Assembly: GCA_023229765.1 (NCBI GenBank)
Contig: JALNYO010000003.1
Span: 90,749 to 154,748 of the forward strand
From: Syntrophales bacterium
Lineage (GTDB): Bacteria > Desulfobacterota > Syntrophia > Syntrophales > UBA5619
Direction: 5' to 3'
Length of the DNA stretch: 64,000 nucleotides
Position numbers and translations under genes: made by a program. The notes under the pieces were generated by a model. The model was not told the origin of the DNA. It did not search any database and was given only the letters and a program-made list of their open reading frames with translations. Positions 1 to 8,614 of the stretch are shown piece by piece; position 1 is the first letter of the stretch; each line of letters starts with the position of its first letter.

Positions 1-1037
1 GCAAAAATCGCCCGCAGGTGACCGTTTTTCATCATTGTTTCGACAAAAAATTTCCAGGCGGGGAGCTGTCCGCCATGATGGGCGGCGACGCGGGCCGTTT
101 TGAGCTCATGGAGCTGCCGATGGTTCTGAAGGTAGGGAGCGCCCTCAAGACTGGCGGCGAGGTCGCGCTGAAAACCATCGGACGAGTCGGTCGCGGGTGA
201 ACACATTGCGAGGGCGGCGTCACATTCGGAACGTGATTTAAGGAAAAAAATCGCCGGCAGCAGATGGTGATGTTCGAGCACCTCCAGAATCTCGCCAAAA
301 CTCGGCAGACCCCGCTCCAAACGTCCATGGCGCTGGTTGACGAATTCATCGATCTTGGCGAAAAGGCGATTTCCCTCGACCAGCGGCATCAGGCGGCCGG
401 AGGGGTGCAGAAAAAGGGGATAGAGCGGAACCGGCCGCTTGACCTCCCGGATCACGCGACAGGGTTTGTTTCTGATGGAGGACAGCCAGCCGGCTATTTC
501 TTCAGCGTTGCCGATCGTTGCCGAAAGCAATAACAGGTTGATGCGCGCCGGAAGGTAGATCATGATCTCTTCCCAGACGACCCCCCGGTCGCGATCGCCG
601 AGGAAATGGGCCTCATCGAGGATGACGAGGTCGAAATTCAGGGCCTTCCCGCTGTGCATTGCGTCGTAGAGCTGGTTGCGCAGTATTTCGGTGGTGCCGA
701 CAATAACGGGGGCGGCGGTATTTTCTTTGGTATCGCCGGTTACGATCCCGACGTTTTCCATTCCGAAAAGCTCACCGAATTCCACCCATTTGGAATTGCT
801 GAGCGCCTTCAAAGGGGAGGCGTACCAGGAGCGGCTGCCGCTTGCGAACACGGCGCGCATCGCCTCGGTGGCGATCCATGTTTTTCCGGAGCCGGTCGGG
901 GCGGTAACGAGGCAGTCCGCCTCCCGGATCGCCTCGACTGCCTCCAGTTGAAAGGGGTCGGGGCGGAATTCGGCGGCAGGGGGCTTGCCTATTTTGGCAA
1001 AGATAGGTTTCAAAAGCGGCTCTGCCTCCGGTTTCAT
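1..1037 (-). CDS. DEAD/DEAH-box helicase (SKI2/Lhr-like), partial, C-terminus beyond left edge
   Basis: Reading the minus strand from an ATG at 1037 gives an open frame of about 345 codons that runs off the window. It shows Walker A APTGSGKT (residues 46-53), the motif II box DEAH inside VILDEAHFLGD, motif III SAT in LLLLSATIG, and the start of the second RecA domain with AIFFLKSRSECDAAL and VAAHHGGQLPAW. That layout fits superfamily 2 ATP-dependent RNA/DNA helicases of the SKI2/DOB1 type, which unwind nucleic acid using ATP. The start is tentative because no good ribosome binding site precedes it and the frame stays open upstream. The substrate cannot be judged without the C-terminal half. 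Confidence 0.85.
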   Translation of the reverse strand, partial: MKPEAEPLLKPIFAKIGKPPAAEFRPDPFQLEAVEAIREADCLVTAPTGSGKTWIATEAMRAVFASGSRSWYASPLKALSNSKWVEFGELFGMENVGIVTGDTKENTAAPVIVGTTEILRNQLYDAMHSGKALNFDLVILDEAHFLGDRDRGVVWEEIMIYLPARINLLLLSATIGNAEEIAGWLSSIRNKPCRVIREVKRPVPLYPLFLHPSGRLMPLVEGNRLFAKIDEFVNQRHGRLERGLPSFGEILEVLEHHHLLPAIFFLKSRSECDAALAMCSPATDSSDGFQRDLAASLEGAPYLQNHRQLHELKTARVAAHHGGQLPAWKFFVETMMKNGHLRAIF

Positions 1038-1176
1038 CCGGAGATGCGGCCTTTCATGGCCCAAACGTCGGGAGGACTCTTCCCGACGTTTTCTGGAGTG
1101 AAAAACCGGCTTTTTTTGCGGGGTGTTTCTGTTGTCTGTTTTTGGGGGCATTTAGTTTCCTGGGATTGAAGTCCAT

Positions 1177-1692
1177 TTACCGCATGAGGAGTTCGGAAAG
1201 CCGCTGTGAAAATACGGCCATAAGATGTTCGAGCATTGTGGTATCCATGCCGGGACGGTAGCGTTCCGGGGACGGATCCCCGTGGTTGATGCTTCCGATT
1301 GTATAGCCGTGCAAATTGATCGGCGCCACGGCGATGGAGCGGATGATGAACTTCAACTTGGGCGGCATCAGGCGATAGAAGGCCTTGACATCGACAAAGG
1401 CCAAGAGAGGGGTGGGGCCCTCCGGACAGAGCTCGGAAAAAGACGCCTGTTCGATCACGTTCAGGCGGTCTTTCAGCGCGGGTTCGTTATTCAGGGCATA
1501 GACGATCGGCCAGGTTTCGGGGAGGCGCAAAAGCGATATCCAGACGGCCGGTATGTCGAAGGCCTCGGCGCTGTCAAAAACCAGTTTCGCGAAGAGCTCC
1601 CCGATCCCTTCACAGGCAACGATATCCTTCTCCAATTTACTGAATTTGATGGCTATTTCGTTGTTTATATTCAGGATATCAATATTGTCCAT
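1177..1692 (-). CDS. GAF-like (DUF484-type) domain protein
   Basis: A 171-residue soluble protein. The C-terminal two thirds resemble a GAF/DUF484 sensor fold: IIRSIAVAPINLHGYTIGSI followed by a run ending in HLMAVFSQRLSELL is the usual last strand and helix of that domain. No effector domain is attached. It lies 9 bp after xthA, with an AGGA ribosome binding site before its ATG, so it is probably the last gene of the 3333-to-1177 operon. The ligand is unknown. The GAF assignment is from pattern recognition only. Confidence 0.7.
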   Translation of the reverse strand: MDNIDILNINNEIAIKFSKLEKDIVACEGIGELFAKLVFDSAEAFDIPAVWISLLRLPETWPIVYALNNEPALKDRLNVIEQASFSELCPEGPTPLLAFVDVKAFYRLMPPKLKFIIRSIAVAPINLHGYTIGSINHGDPSPERYRPGMDTTMLEHLMAVFSQRLSELLMR

Positions 1693-1701
1693 TAGCCGTT
1701 C

Positions 1702-2490
1702 CTATGTTTTTGCAAATTCCGCCACCAGGATCGTGTGGTCGGAGGGTTTTTCGGCGGTGCGGGGACTCAGGTCTATCTCACAGGAAAGTGAACGGGCGGC
1801 AAGCGGCGAGGTAGCGAGAATTTGGTCTATCCGCCAGCCCAGACCGCGTTGCACTGCGTTCGGGACCCGATAATCGAAGAAGGTGTAGCGGCCCGCCTCG
1901 CCGGGATGATGTCGTCTGTAAATGTCTTCCAGTCCCCACGACCGGACGGCGCCGTACGCCTCCCATACCTCGGGGGTGAAGCAGACATGGCCGAGAAGCC
2001 GCTTGGGATCGTGAACGTCGATATCCTCAGGGGCAACGTTCAAATCGCCGCACCAGAGAAGCGGAGTATCCGGCGACCAGCGATGGTTAAAAAAAATCCC
2101 CAGCCGTTTGAACCATTCCAGCTTGTAGCGGAAATGGACGGATTCCTTTTCCCGGCCCTGCGGGACGTAGGAATTTACGACGACAATCCCGGAAAAGCGG
2201 GCGGCGACCAGCCGGTCGTCGTCCGGGGGGCCGTCATCGCCAAGGCCATGAATGACCTCGACGGGTGAGATTCGGGAGGCGATAGCCACGCCATTGTACC
2301 TTTTTGCGCCCCGGAAGACCACCTGGTATCCGGCCTCCTCAAAGGCGGAAACGGGAAACTGGCTGTCCTCCACCTTCGTTTCCTGCATGCACAAGACGTC
2401 GGGAGAATTTCCCCGGAGCCACGGAATGACAATGTGCAGACGGCTCCTGATGGAATTAACGTTGTAGGTGGCGACCTTAAAGGATCCCAT
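1702..2490 (-). CDS. xthA: Exodeoxyribonuclease III
   Basis: A 262-residue protein of the exonuclease III/AP-endonuclease family, which cuts DNA 5' of abasic sites and degrades 3' ends during base-excision repair. Visible landmarks are the start KVATYNVNSIRSR, the metal-binding Glu in MQETKVED, the WCGDLNVAPEDIDVHDP block with the catalytic Asp and Asn, the substrate-pocket region GLGWRIDQIL, and the terminal SDHTILVAEF with the catalytic His. Length is normal for the family. It is 15 bp downstream of the 2506-3333 gene and 9 bp upstream of the GAF-like gene, all on the minus strand. Confidence 0.96.
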   Translation of the reverse strand: MGSFKVATYNVNSIRSRLHIVIPWLRGNSPDVLCMQETKVEDSQFPVSAFEEAGYQVVFRGAKRYNGVAIASRISPVEVIHGLGDDGPPDDDRLVAARFSGIVVVNSYVPQGREKESVHFRYKLEWFKRLGIFFNHRWSPDTPLLWCGDLNVAPEDIDVHDPKRLLGHVCFTPEVWEAYGAVRSWGLEDIYRRHHPGEAGRYTFFDYRVPNAVQRGLGWRIDQILATSPLAARSLSCEIDLSPRTAEKPSDHTILVAEFAKT

Positions 2491-2505
2491 TGTATTGTTC
2501 TTTCC

Positions 2506-3333
2506 TTATCTCAACCAGGAAGGCAGTTTATCGTCTGCGAGGCCGGCAAAGCTGCACTTTATGCCGCAATCCTTGCAGGCCCCCTTGACGGCCGCGAGCG
2601 GCGGCTCTCCTTTGATGCCGCTGATGAACTCCATGCAGGCGTTTACGTCATCATCGGCCCCTTCGACAATCAGCGTAATGGCGCCTTCTGATCCCCCCCA
2701 TCCGCCGGCTGCAAAAGGAATCGCCTCGACGCCGAAGAGAGACTCGAGCGCTTCGATTTCGGTAAAGATGCGACCGTCGGAGACGCAGGCCATGCCGACA
2801 ACGGCGCCTATGGATTTATCCAGGTTCAGCGTTCCTCCGTATTTGGCCGCTTCGGGCACCGAGGGGATAAGCTTCTCCAGGCCGACCGGGTAGATCGTTT
2901 CCACACCCATCGCCTTCAGCGCCATGTAAAACTGTCCCATCGTCCCGCCTCCCTTGCCCGCCATCGCAACGCCGACATTCCCGTAGGGATCGACTGCATT
3001 GGCCCCTTTCAAGAGGAGATCGCCGGGGGTCATCTTTTCTATAACGGCGCCCGGGTCCACGTTCAGTATTTCACCTTTATGAAAGACGACGGGTTTTGTT
3101 CGCAGCCCCTGTCCCAGAACGCAAAGCACCCCCTTTATAACCATCCCTGCCGCGTATCTTTCCTTTTCGATTTTTTCTCCGAGCAGTTCTTCGAGGATGA
3201 AGGCGTTTGTCGAACCGCGGGAGACAACAAGATACCCGTTTTCTTTCGCCTGCTGAATTTCCGGCAGAGCTGCAACCGCCTTGCCGATCAGCCTTTTTGC
3301 TTCCGAAGATGTTAATGTGAAGAGAGCCTGCAT
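2506..3333 (-). CDS. Conserved protein of unknown function, CxxC near C-terminus
   Basis: A 275-residue soluble protein that I do not recognise with a name. It has glycine-rich loops (VSRGSTNAF, GKGGGTMGQFYMAL, FAAGGWGGSEGAITL) and a C-terminal cysteine cluster CKDCGIKC that could hold a metal or disulfide. The start is well supported by AAGGAGG 10 bp upstream of the ATG. A good promoter lies about 100 bp upstream, and it appears to lead an operon with xthA and the GAF-like gene. Glycine loops near both ends suggest nucleotide or cofactor binding, but that is inference. Confidence 0.8.
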   Translation of the reverse strand: MQALFTLTSSEAKRLIGKAVAALPEIQQAKENGYLVVSRGSTNAFILEELLGEKIEKERYAAGMVIKGVLCVLGQGLRTKPVVFHKGEILNVDPGAVIEKMTPGDLLLKGANAVDPYGNVGVAMAGKGGGTMGQFYMALKAMGVETIYPVGLEKLIPSVPEAAKYGGTLNLDKSIGAVVGMACVSDGRIFTEIEALESLFGVEAIPFAAGGWGGSEGAITLIVEGADDDVNACMEFISGIKGEPPLAAVKGACKDCGIKCSFAGLADDKLPSWLR

Positions 3334-3434
3334 GTCTTTCTATCCTCCTTGTTATTTATCGGCGACCTACGCCCATGGGGGTGGTCATTGATCGGTGAGT
3401 GCCTTTTGTGAAGTTACTCGATAACCTTGTCTGA

Positions 3435-3463
3435 TTTCTATACGTCTTGTTGTGCTATGTCAA
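3435..3463 (-). promoter_or_regulatory. Sigma-70-type promoter before the 3333-1177 operon
   Basis: On the minus strand TTGACA (3463-3458) is followed after 17 bp by TAGAAA (3440-3435). It sits about 100 bp upstream of the ATG at 3333, in an otherwise gene-free gap between 3334 and 3509. Confidence 0.55.
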
Positions 3464-3509
3464 TGACTTTCAAAATCTTAGCCCGTCTGAAGCTCAGCCT
3501 GCCTAAAAA

Positions 3510-4391
3510 TTATGCCTTTAACCGGGGCATGTTTGTCAGATAAACGCCCCCTATGACCAGAGCGGCGCCTGCGACTATTGAAAGATTAACGCGCTCTCCA
3601 AGGAGCAGCCAGCCGAGAAAGACCCCGCTCACCGGAACGAGATTGATAAAAACGGAGGCGCGGGCAGCGCCGATTGCCGCTATCCCTTCGTAGTACCAGT
3701 AAAATCCGATAACCGTGCCGAAGAAGGCAAGATAGAGAAGCGCCGACCAATCGCTCATGCTGAATCCGCCTATTCTTTCTGTCAGGTTTTCCCTAAGAGC
3801 CATTGGAAATAAGGCCGCGGCGCCGATTGCGCAGGAATAGAGAACCGCGGCGAAGGGGGCCAAATCCTTCATGATGGCCTTGCCGATCAGCGAGTAGGCT
3901 ACCCAACTGATGACGCATCCCATGATAAACAATTCACCGCGGCCAATGCCCCCGGAAAACAGGGAGAGGGGATTGCCCCGGGAGACAACCAGTATTACCC
4001 CGGATATGCATAAAAAGGCCCCGGCGATTTTGGCGGTGTGCAGCCTTTCATGAAAAAACAGGTCTGATAAAAGGGAAATCAGCACAGGGTTTATCGCCAC
4101 AATCAACGACGCCCGCCCGGCGGTTATTGTCTGCAGGCCGCTGAAGAAAAAGACATTGTAGGCAAAGACCCCCGTCATTCCGAGGAGTACGGCGGGAAAC
4201 ACCTGATGTTTCTCCAGACGGGGGAGGCGCCCTTCTTTGAGCAGCGCTGCCAATGCAAGAAATAGGGATGCCGCTGCAAAGCGCACAAACGATCCGGTAA
4301 ACGGTCCAATATGGCCCGAGACAGCCCTTGCCGCAACAAATGTTCCCCCCCAGAAAATCGCGGTCAGGATGAGCTTGAGATAGATGATCAT
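3510..4391 (-). CDS. EamA/DMT-family transporter
   Basis: A 293-residue membrane protein with about ten hydrophobic helices arranged as two EamA repeats. Repeat 1 begins LKLILTAIFWGGTFVAARA and repeat 2 begins GELFIMGCVISWVAYSLIGK. The AAIGAARASVFINLVPVSGVFLGWLLLGE stretch near the end is the typical second-repeat signature of RhaT/YdcZ-like exporters. Members export amino acids, nucleosides or other metabolites across the inner membrane. The substrate here cannot be read from sequence. It appears monocistronic and diverges from the YitT gene. Confidence 0.9.
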   Translation of the reverse strand: MIIYLKLILTAIFWGGTFVAARAVSGHIGPFTGSFVRFAAASLFLALAALLKEGRLPRLEKHQVFPAVLLGMTGVFAYNVFFFSGLQTITAGRASLIVAINPVLISLLSDLFFHERLHTAKIAGAFLCISGVILVVSRGNPLSLFSGGIGRGELFIMGCVISWVAYSLIGKAIMKDLAPFAAVLYSCAIGAAALFPMALRENLTERIGGFSMSDWSALLYLAFFGTVIGFYWYYEGIAAIGAARASVFINLVPVSGVFLGWLLLGERVNLSIVAGAALVIGGVYLTNMPRLKA

Positions 4392-4686
4392 GGGAAATTA
4401 TACCTTCCTTATACAGTCTGCTTCTCACTGGTTGCGCTGCCTGCGGTCAGCGCGGCGTTCGCATTGGCTTTCAACCCTTTCCCCAGGCAATTTTAGCCCC
4501 CGGTCGGGAAGCGCAGGCGCCTGCGGCATTTGAGTTCTTTATGAAAACCCGGAAGTTGTCAAGAAAAACATCACTTTTGCAATTGCCGTCAATATCGTTG
4601 AAAAAGGAGGCCCTTGATGTTAAAAGGGTTCCGTGGAAAAAGGCGGCTTTGGGCGTATCTCGCGGGAAAATCGGGGGCAAGTGGCA

Positions 4687-5562
4687 ATGAGGGGCTTTTC
4701 TTGGCAGGTAAGTTGGTCATTTCTGAAGACCGCCGGCTGGAACCTTTTGCTGATGGCGGCAGGCGGCATTCTTTGCGGCATTGCGATCAACGGGATACTG
4801 ATTCCCCGCGGTTTTGTCAGCGGCGGCGTGGTGGGTTTTTCGATCCTGAGCCACTACCTCTGGCCGGTTTTATCGGTAGCCGTGATCTATTTTCTGCTGA
4901 ATATTCCCCTGTTCATAGCCGGCTGGTTCTTTGTCAACCGCCGGTTTTTTCTCTACAGCATAATCGGGATGATTATCTTCACGACAGCCGTTTCTCTCGT
5001 TCAAATCTCGGTTCCGGTCTATGACAAACTGCTTGCCGCGTTGCTTGCCGGGCTGATTCAGGGCCTTGGTTCCGGGATTATCCTGAAATCACAGGGATCA
5101 GCCGGCGGCACGGACATCCTGTCGGTCATTCTTCACAACCGCTTTTCCATCCGCCTGGGAACGACCATTCTGGGCTTCAACTCTCTTATTCTGGGCGCTG
5201 CCGCGTTTTTCTTCTCCCTCGAAGACGCGCTGTACACAATGATTTATCTGTATGTGACGACGAAGATTGTCGACCTCGTTGTTACCGGTTTGAGCCAGAG
5301 AAAGGCGGTTTTTATCGTTACGCCGTGCTGGGAGAAGGTAGAATCCCGAATCCTGGCGGAAATCGGGCGGGGAATTACCATTCTGCACGGTCAGGGGGCG
5401 TATTCGGAAAAGGAAAAGAGGATCCTCTACACGGTTGTTACCTTTCAGGAGCTATCCGTTCTGAAGAACATAGTCCGGGAGGAGGATGCTGAAGCCTTTG
5501 TCGTTATTTCCGATACCGCGGAGGTCATGGGAAACCGCATCGGCAATCAGGCGCACTGGTGA
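4687..5562 (+). CDS. YitT family membrane protein (DUF161 + DUF2179)
   Basis: A membrane protein with five or six N-terminal helices (LLLMAAGGILCGIAINGILIP, VAVIYFLLNIPLFIAGWFFV, then a glycine-rich GLGSGIILKSQGSAGGTD loop typical of DUF161). A soluble C-terminal DUF2179 domain of about 80 residues contains the GITILHGQGAYS motif. Function is unknown in the family. The start is uncertain: ATG 4687 fits the family, and GTG 4633 in the same frame would add 18 residues. The strong AAAAAGGAGG at 4601-4610 points instead at TTG 4614 / ATG 4617 in another frame, whose codons overlap the TGA that closes the YitT frame. Confidence 0.88.
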   Translation: MRGFSWQVSWSFLKTAGWNLLLMAAGGILCGIAINGILIPRGFVSGGVVGFSILSHYLWPVLSVAVIYFLLNIPLFIAGWFFVNRRFFLYSIIGMIIFTTAVSLVQISVPVYDKLLAALLAGLIQGLGSGIILKSQGSAGGTDILSVILHNRFSIRLGTTILGFNSLILGAAAFFFSLEDALYTMIYLYVTTKIVDLVVTGLSQRKAVFIVTPCWEKVESRILAEIGRGITILHGQGAYSEKEKRILYTVVTFQELSVLKNIVREEDAEAFVVISDTAEVMGNRIGNQAHW

Positions 5563-5665
5563 CGGGCGCGCGTAATTTCTTGATTTATTGTGAATGATAT
5601 GACGATACTAGTAAAATGAGTTAATAGAAATTGATCGGCGCTCTCAGAATACAGGAAGGCATTCT

Positions 5666-6340
5666 ATGATGTTCAAAATACCCTACTACGCCCAAACCGC
5701 TGAATTCACCTGCGGCCCCGCCTGTGTGCTGATGATTTTAAAGCATTTTGACCCCCATCTGAAGCTGAACCGCTCCCTGGAGTTTGAGGTGTGGCGACAG
5801 TGCAACATGATAGGAGTAAGAGGCGCCGACCCTTTCGGGATGAGCGTCCCGCTGCTGGATGCCGGTTATCAGGTACACCTCGCGACGCAAAGCAGGCGGA
5901 TGATCGACGCTGATTTGTGGAGACGACGGCTGCAGGAAAGTGAATTTACACCGGAAGAGGAGGAATTGGCAGTTTTCGGGATTGCCGAGAACAAGAAACG
6001 CGCCCTGGGCCGCGGCCTGACCGTGGAGCAGGGGCGATTGACGGTTGAACGGGTTGCCCGGTACTGCAGCGAAGGTTTAATCCCGGTAGCACTGGTTCAC
6101 ATGGGGGTGGTGCATCAGTTGGATATTCCTCATTGGGTTGTGGTGACGGATATCGGAGATGCTCGGGTAGTCTTAAATGACCCGTATCCTCCCAAGGGGG
6201 GAAAGGGCATTGTCGTGAGTCGGGAGGAGTTCCAAAAGATGCTCGATGATGTCGGAACCAGGATCGGGATGAGCCCCTCTGTTATCCTTATCAGAAAATG
6301 CAGGCCGGGGCAGGAATCTGCGGACAGAATGTCAGAATAG
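5666..6340 (+). CDS. C39-like cysteine peptidase family protein (DUF3335)
   Basis: A 224-residue protein with the papain-like C39 arrangement. The catalytic Cys is in FTCGPACVLMIL near residue 16, the His is in PHWVVVTDIG and the Asp is in VVLNDPYPPKGGKG. Related domains process leader peptides in bacteriocin exporters, but this one is free-standing, with no signal peptide, no transporter and no substrate peptide nearby. It is best described as a DUF3335-like putative peptidase. The start is supported by AGGAAGG seven bases before the first ATG. It lies 103 bp after the YitT gene on the same strand. Confidence 0.82.
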   Translation: MMFKIPYYAQTAEFTCGPACVLMILKHFDPHLKLNRSLEFEVWRQCNMIGVRGADPFGMSVPLLDAGYQVHLATQSRRMIDADLWRRRLQESEFTPEEEELAVFGIAENKKRALGRGLTVEQGRLTVERVARYCSEGLIPVALVHMGVVHQLDIPHWVVVTDIGDARVVLNDPYPPKGGKGIVVSREEFQKMLDDVGTRIGMSPSVILIRKCRPGQESADRMSE

Positions 6341-6357
6341 CTGCCTTTCTCCATTGA

Positions 6358-7536
6358 TCAGGTTTCTGCCGCCAGACAGCGGATAGCCTCCAGGGCAAAG
6401 GAAATTTCCTCGTCCGTGTTAAAGTAACCGAAGCCGAAGCGGATCGTTCCTCCGGAGAAGGTTCCGATCGTCCGGTGCGCGGCAGGGGCGCATTGCAGCC
6501 CCGGCCGGCAGAGGATGCCGAAGCGTTCTTCGAACATAAGCGCCGCCTCGGAAGGTGAAACGCCGGCGATGTTGAAAGAAACAACGGCTGTCCGGCTCGC
6601 GGCGTCGGGCGGCCCGTAAAGGGCAATGCCTTGCAGCGAGGCAAACCCCTTCAAAAATTTATCCGTCAACCCTTCCTCTTTGCGGCGGATGGCTTCGACC
6701 CCGGCGGCGAGGACAAAACGAACCCCGGCGCCCAGGCCGGCGATCCCGATGGTGTTGGGGGTGCCCGACTCGTATTTGTCGGGCAGGAAATCGGGCTGCG
6801 CTTCGAACTCCGAGCGGCTCCCCGTACCGCCCATCATTAAAGGCTGGAGCTGCTTTTCTATCCCCTCCCGGATGTAAAGCCCGCCTGTTCCCTGAGGTCC
6901 GAAGAGGGACTTGTGGCCGGAAAAAGCCAGCAGGTCGATCGCCATTTCGTCAACATGGATGGGCAATGCCCCTGCCGTCTGGGCAGCATCCACGCAAAAC
7001 AGAAGTCCCTGCTCCCGGGAGATTTGTCCCAGCTCGGCAAGGGGCAGGATGGTTCCCGTGACATTCGAGGCGTGGGTGACAACCAGCAGGCGGGTCTGTG
7101 GCCGAATCGCGGTGCGGACATCCTCGGGATTCAGCCTTCCTTCCCCGGAGCAGGAAACGACAGACAGACTCACCCCTTGCGTCTCTAAAAAGCGCAAGGG
7201 CCGCATGACGGAATTGTGCTCCATGCTGGAGGTTATGACATGATCGCCCGGATGGAGGAGCCCCAGCAGGGCGATATTCAGCGCCTCCGTGGCATTTTTG
7301 GTGAAGGCGATTCGGAGTGAATCCCCGATTCCGAAAAGCTCCGCCAGCGCCTCCCGGGCCTCCAGGATGATTCGCCCCGCAGCGAGCGAGCGCCGGTGGC
7401 CGGAACGGCCGGGACTGCCGCCGGCCATTTCATTGTAATGGCCCATCGCCGCAATCATTTCTGGTGGTTTGGGCCAGGTAGTGGCGGCGTTATCAAAATA
7501 GATGAGCCGGTTTTCCCCCGAATCGGGTTGCATCAT
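6358..7536 (-). CDS. Cysteine desulfurase family aminotransferase class V
   Basis: A 392-residue PLP enzyme. The N-terminus IYFDNAATTWPKP is typical, SMEHNSVMRPL and VDAAQTAGALPI line the cofactor site, the PLP Lys lies in FSGHKSLFGPQGTGGLY, and the reactive Cys lies in CRPGLQCAPAAHRTIGT. It corresponds to the cysteine desulfurase subfamily often found beside YedF and DUF3343. The enzyme should release sulfur (or selenium) from cysteine (or selenocysteine) as an enzyme-bound persulfide. It lies about 200 bp downstream of the DUF3343 gene on the same strand, with a repeat cluster between them. Confidence 0.9.
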   Translation of the reverse strand: MMQPDSGENRLIYFDNAATTWPKPPEMIAAMGHYNEMAGGSPGRSGHRRSLAAGRIILEAREALAELFGIGDSLRIAFTKNATEALNIALLGLLHPGDHVITSSMEHNSVMRPLRFLETQGVSLSVVSCSGEGRLNPEDVRTAIRPQTRLLVVTHASNVTGTILPLAELGQISREQGLLFCVDAAQTAGALPIHVDEMAIDLLAFSGHKSLFGPQGTGGLYIREGIEKQLQPLMMGGTGSRSEFEAQPDFLPDKYESGTPNTIGIAGLGAGVRFVLAAGVEAIRRKEEGLTDKFLKGFASLQGIALYGPPDAASRTAVVSFNIAGVSPSEAALMFEERFGILCRPGLQCAPAAHRTIGTFSGGTIRFGFGYFNTDEEISFALEAIRCLAAET

Positions 7537-7656
7537 TCGCCTCCTGTATAGATGAAAATAGAATTTGTATTAACAATATCGCTGCGTTACATTGCGAGTG
7601 TTTTTGGTGCTTTAGGCGACCGCACCGGACGCGACAAAGCGCGTCCCTCCAATTTG

Positions 7657-7701
7657 ATGAACATTAAACTTCGTTTTATGAACATTAAGCTCCGCTTTCA
7701 T
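7657..7701 (-). repeat. Two tandem 21-bp KxxxNVH repeat units with terminal start codon
   Basis: Two 21-bp units (7657-7677, 7678-7698) are followed by CAT. On the minus strand this gives ATG and then KAELNVH-KTKFNVH, opening a 29-codon frame that ends at 7612. The same unit occurs at 22354-22437 (ftsQ), 24781-24801 (murC) and 29611-29631 (murF end). No ribosome binding site precedes the mini-ORF, so it is listed as a repeat rather than a gene. Confidence 0.85.
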
Positions 7702-7720
7702 CGTTCGTTGTGCCCGCCCC

Positions 7721-7737
7721 GGGCATGGGGGTTTATA
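7721..7737. repeat. 17-bp repeat, copy 1 (GGGCATGGGGGTTTATA)
   Basis: Identical to 8687-8703 on the same strand. On the minus strand it supplies the TAA stop codon of the DUF3343 gene. Confidence 0.7.
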
Positions 7738-7960
7738 GAAGTACCGTTCTTTCCCAGGTCACCAAATTCTTCAATGTCTCTGCCACAAGTCCCTGCTGCT
7801 CCACGAAAACACGGAGGCAGACGCCGCAGTCAGAACTGATCTGGCGAGGAACGGGGATCAGTTTATGGACGATCCCCTGTTCCTTGAGAATCTTTTCCGC
7901 CTTCAGCGTATGGTTAACCGAAGGAAATAGAAATACGGCGTACGGCGGCGCTTCCATCAC
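7733..7960 (-). CDS. DUF3343 protein, putative Se/S carrier
   Basis: A 75-residue protein with YAVFLFPSVNHTLKAEKILKEQGI at its start and a DCGVCLRV loop, the paired-cysteine motif of DUF3343. The family is a small thioredoxin-sized partner of YedF and cysteine desulfurases in selenium-using anaerobes. The Cys pair is thought to carry sulfur or selenium, which is family inference. Its start overlaps the end of yedF by 4 bp, a sign of translational coupling. Its stop codon lies within a repeated 17-bp sequence. Confidence 0.85.
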   Translation of the reverse strand: MMEAPPYAVFLFPSVNHTLKAEKILKEQGIVHKLIPVPRQISSDCGVCLRVFVEQQGLVAETLKNLVTWERTVLL

Positions 7961-8583
7961 GGGCGCACCAGCCGGGCGGCGCCCGCCATCGTTTCGAGGA
8001 TATCGTACATATTGGAAATACGTCCCGCCGCGATCTGCTCGCCCAGCCCGAAATAGCTCACGCAGGTTCCGCAGACGAGGATGTCCACGCCGGCCTGCGC
8101 CAATTGCTGCAAGTCATCGAGGACAGTCGAATCCTTCACGGCGAGTTTAACCCCGGCGTTGTAGCAGATGATCGTTGCCGGCAGCGGGTTGAGTTGCAGA
8201 AGGGTGTGGAGGAAGCCCCGGATCAGGACGTCTCCCAGGAAGTCGTCACCCCGCCCCATGCGATTGTCGGAAAGGACCACCACGAGGGGGCCAGCTTCCT
8301 TTTTCGGCAAAACTGCGCAGGTCAGCTCTGCGGCGAGAGCGGCGTCGTCCACGGGGGGAGGGGCCGCAGCGCCAGTCCTCACCAGTTCTATCTCCCGAAC
8401 CCCTCCCTCCTTTTTAGTCACAGAGAAGCTGCAGGCCGTTTTGGTGGCCAGGCGGCTGATGTTCTCCACGGCGATGTCATCGTCCACCAGAACGGTCACT
8501 TCGGCGTTTTCCTCAAGCGCCTTTTTTGCCAAAATCACTGGCTGCGGACAGGCAAGCCCGCGGGCGTCAATGGTTTTCTTCAT
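7957..8583 (-). CDS. yedF: Sulfurtransferase-like selenium metabolism protein YedF
   Basis: A 208-residue two-domain protein. Residues 1-75 form a SirA/TusA domain with the CP motif in GLACPQPVILAKKALEE. Residues ~95-208 form a DsrE-like domain with VVVLSDNRMGRGDDFLGD, CYNAGVKLAV and a GVDILVCGTCVSYFGL cysteine pair. This fusion is the selenium-metabolism YedF family, found in genomes encoding SelD. An AAGGAGG lies upstream of the ATG. With the overlapping DUF3343 gene and the desulfurase it forms a likely Se/S-trafficking operon. No selD, selA or selenium-dependent hydroxylase gene is in the window. Confidence 0.9.
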   Translation of the reverse strand: MKKTIDARGLACPQPVILAKKALEENAEVTVLVDDDIAVENISRLATKTACSFSVTKKEGGVREIELVRTGAAAPPPVDDAALAAELTCAVLPKKEAGPLVVVLSDNRMGRGDDFLGDVLIRGFLHTLLQLNPLPATIICYNAGVKLAVKDSTVLDDLQQLAQAGVDILVCGTCVSYFGLGEQIAAGRISNMYDILETMAGAARLVRP

Positions 8584-8614
8584 ATCTTCTCTTCCAACCT
8601 CCTTTTGGGTTTGT

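Noticed and set aside
606..1169. 187-codon plus-strand frame
   Set aside because: Lies opposite the helicase gene, which has clear motifs. The plus frame has none.
7552..7839. 95-codon plus-strand frame containing MNIKLRF repeats
   Set aside because: Read-through of the 21-bp repeats in the opposite sense and antisense to DUF3343.
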